Shown here: piece by piece, positions 4,683-5,514 of the stretch
Layout of the letters: the number at the start of each line of letters is the position of its first letter
Numbering within the stretch: the first letter of the stretch is position 1
Source of the DNA: Candidatus Brocadiia bacterium
GTDB lineage: Bacteria; Planctomycetota; MHYJ01; WSZJ01
DNA length: 5,514 nucleotides
Direction: 5' to 3'
Assembly: GCA_013360825.1 (NCBI GenBank)
Contig: JABWAY010000276.1
Coordinates: 1-5,514, forward strand
Program-made: the position numbers and the translations under genes
Notes under the pieces: generated by a model
The model's database searches: none
Seen by the model: only the letters and a program-made list of their open reading frames with translations
What the model was told of the DNA's origin: nothing

Positions 4683-5514
4683 TCACTCCCCTTCGACGCC
4701 CACGCCGTAGATCACCCCCCAGGACTTCAGTTTTTCCTGCTGGGCGTCGTCCAGGGTCACGGTCTTTGAGAGCTGCTTCTGCGCATCGACCATCAGCCCG
4801 GTCGTGGCCAGCGCCTTCTCGGTCGGCCCGGGGGGCGTCCCGGCCGCCGCTCTCCGGGCGAAATCCGCCTGCAGCTCCGAGTACCGGCGCACATAGTCAT
4901 CGACGACCGGCTTCACGGCCAGGCTCTGGGCCTCGCTCAGACCCAGGTCGTTCGTCCAGCTCGCCAGGACCGAGCGCGAGACCTCCTGGCGGCCGCCGTT
5001 GATGATCGAATTCGGCTGCGCCCACCTGTCCCGCGCCAGCATGTCCACCTTGTCGAAGATCGCCCGCTGGTCCGGCGTCATCGATCCCCACACGCCGTCG
5101 AACATCGCCCCGGTCATCTTGACCATCTCCAGCCGGGCCTCGAGTTTCGTCAGCCCGGCCCGGTCGGCCATGAACGTCTTCCAGTCCCCCTCGGCCGCCT
5201 CCACCAGCGCGTCCAGCGCGGCGGACTGGGCGCCTTCCGGCGGCAGGTCGGAGGCATCGAGCATGGCGAGCATGATCATGGGAAGCGTGTAGGGCGACAG
5301 CTCGAACTCCTGCAGGTCGATCCCGAGTTCCTCCGCGAGCTTCCGCGCGATCTCGATCGCCTCCAGCCAGAGAGCCTGGACCTCGGGGTCTTCCATGCCG
5401 TCCTCGCCGTTCTTCAGCTTGTCCCTCATCTCGTACAGCTTCCGCCCGAGGTCGCTCCAGGGGTTTTTCTCCCGGCGGGTCCCGCCCCTGAGCGCCGCCG
5501 CGTCGGCGGCCGTG
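4683..5514 (-). CDS. Helical protein of unknown function with LTxxQ-like motifs, C-terminal part (runs off right edge)
   Basis: The frame is open from the right edge to the TGA at 4685-4683, giving 276 visible residues. The first internal ATG is at 5429, but the 28 residues before it (including NPWSDLGRKLYE) read like real protein and no convincing ribosome-binding site precedes it, so the true start is probably outside the window. Counting from that Met, the chain is predicted almost wholly helical, rich in charged residues, and contains no cysteine. Three short motifs of the form [LMT][TSD]xxQ begin helices: MTPDQ (117-121), LSEAQ (164-168) and LDDAQ (226-230). LTxxQ motifs are the hallmark of the Spy/CpxP group of periplasmic chaperones and metal-stress proteins, so a distant link is possible. 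A signal peptide cannot be checked because the N-terminus is missing. No enzyme motif or long membrane segment is seen. It is convergent with the oxidoreductase gene. Confidence 0.75.
   Translation of the reverse strand, partial: TAADAAALRGGTRREKNPWSDLGRKLYEMRDKLKNGEDGMEDPEVQALWLEAIEIARKLAEELGIDLQEFELSPYTLPMIMLAMLDASDLPPEGAQSAALDALVEAAEGDWKTFMADRAGLTKLEARLEMVKMTGAMFDGVWGSMTPDQRAIFDKVDMLARDRWAQPNSIINGGRQEVSRSVLASWTNDLGLSEAQSLAVKPVVDDYVRRYSELQADFARRAAAGTPPGPTEKALATTGLMVDAQKQLSKTVTLDDAQQEKLKSWGVIYGVGVEGE

Noticed and set aside
3636..4769. 377-codon plus-strand open frame across the end of the oxidoreductase gene and into the convergent gene
   Set aside because: Arg/Pro/Gly-rich shadow of two real genes, with no recognisable motif.
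5464..5468. Short T run near the right edge as a possible terminator tail
   Set aside because: It lies inside the open minus-strand coding frame (encoding Asn-Lys) and has no convincing adjacent hairpin.

Overview
The window comes from a GC-rich bacterium with strong G/C preference at third codon positions. An ECF sigma factor paired with a zinc-binding anti-sigma factor supports a bacterial chromosome, and the multi-cluster flavo-iron-sulfur enzyme suggests a metabolically versatile environmental lineage. Nothing here fixes the phylum. I see no mobile element, CRISPR array, tRNA or rRNA.

Layout. Bases 1-678, minus strand: an ECF sigma factor gene followed by a translationally coupled anti-sigma factor that runs off the left edge. 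Bases 679-1044: a 366-base divergent control region. It holds candidate promoters in both directions, a small TTCC-N2-GGAA dyad shared by the two sides, and an upstream start with a good Shine-Dalgarno sequence that could lengthen the sigma factor by 77 residues. Bases 1045-4644, plus strand: one 1199-residue polypeptide, the centrepiece. It joins an uncharacterised helical N-terminal region, a cysteine-rich iron-sulfur region, a GltD/NfnB-type FAD/NAD(P) module and a PyrK/NfnA-type FAD/NAD(P)/[2Fe-2S] module. Bases 4645-4682: a GC-rich hairpin between convergent genes. Bases 4683-5514, minus strand: the C-terminal part of a helical protein with LTxxQ-like motifs, open to the right edge.

How the genes may fit together. 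The large enzyme has the two-module composition of the NfnAB transhydrogenases and related flavin enzymes fused in one chain, so it probably moves electrons between pyridine nucleotides and low-potential carriers. Its gene may be transcribed as a leaderless mRNA, because a TAAACT -10-like box lies seven bases before the ATG with a TTGTCC box 17 bases further up. Whether the divergent sigma/anti-sigma pair controls it is speculative, but GGAA motifs suited to ECF promoters point both ways. The right-hand protein is convergent and need not be functionally linked.
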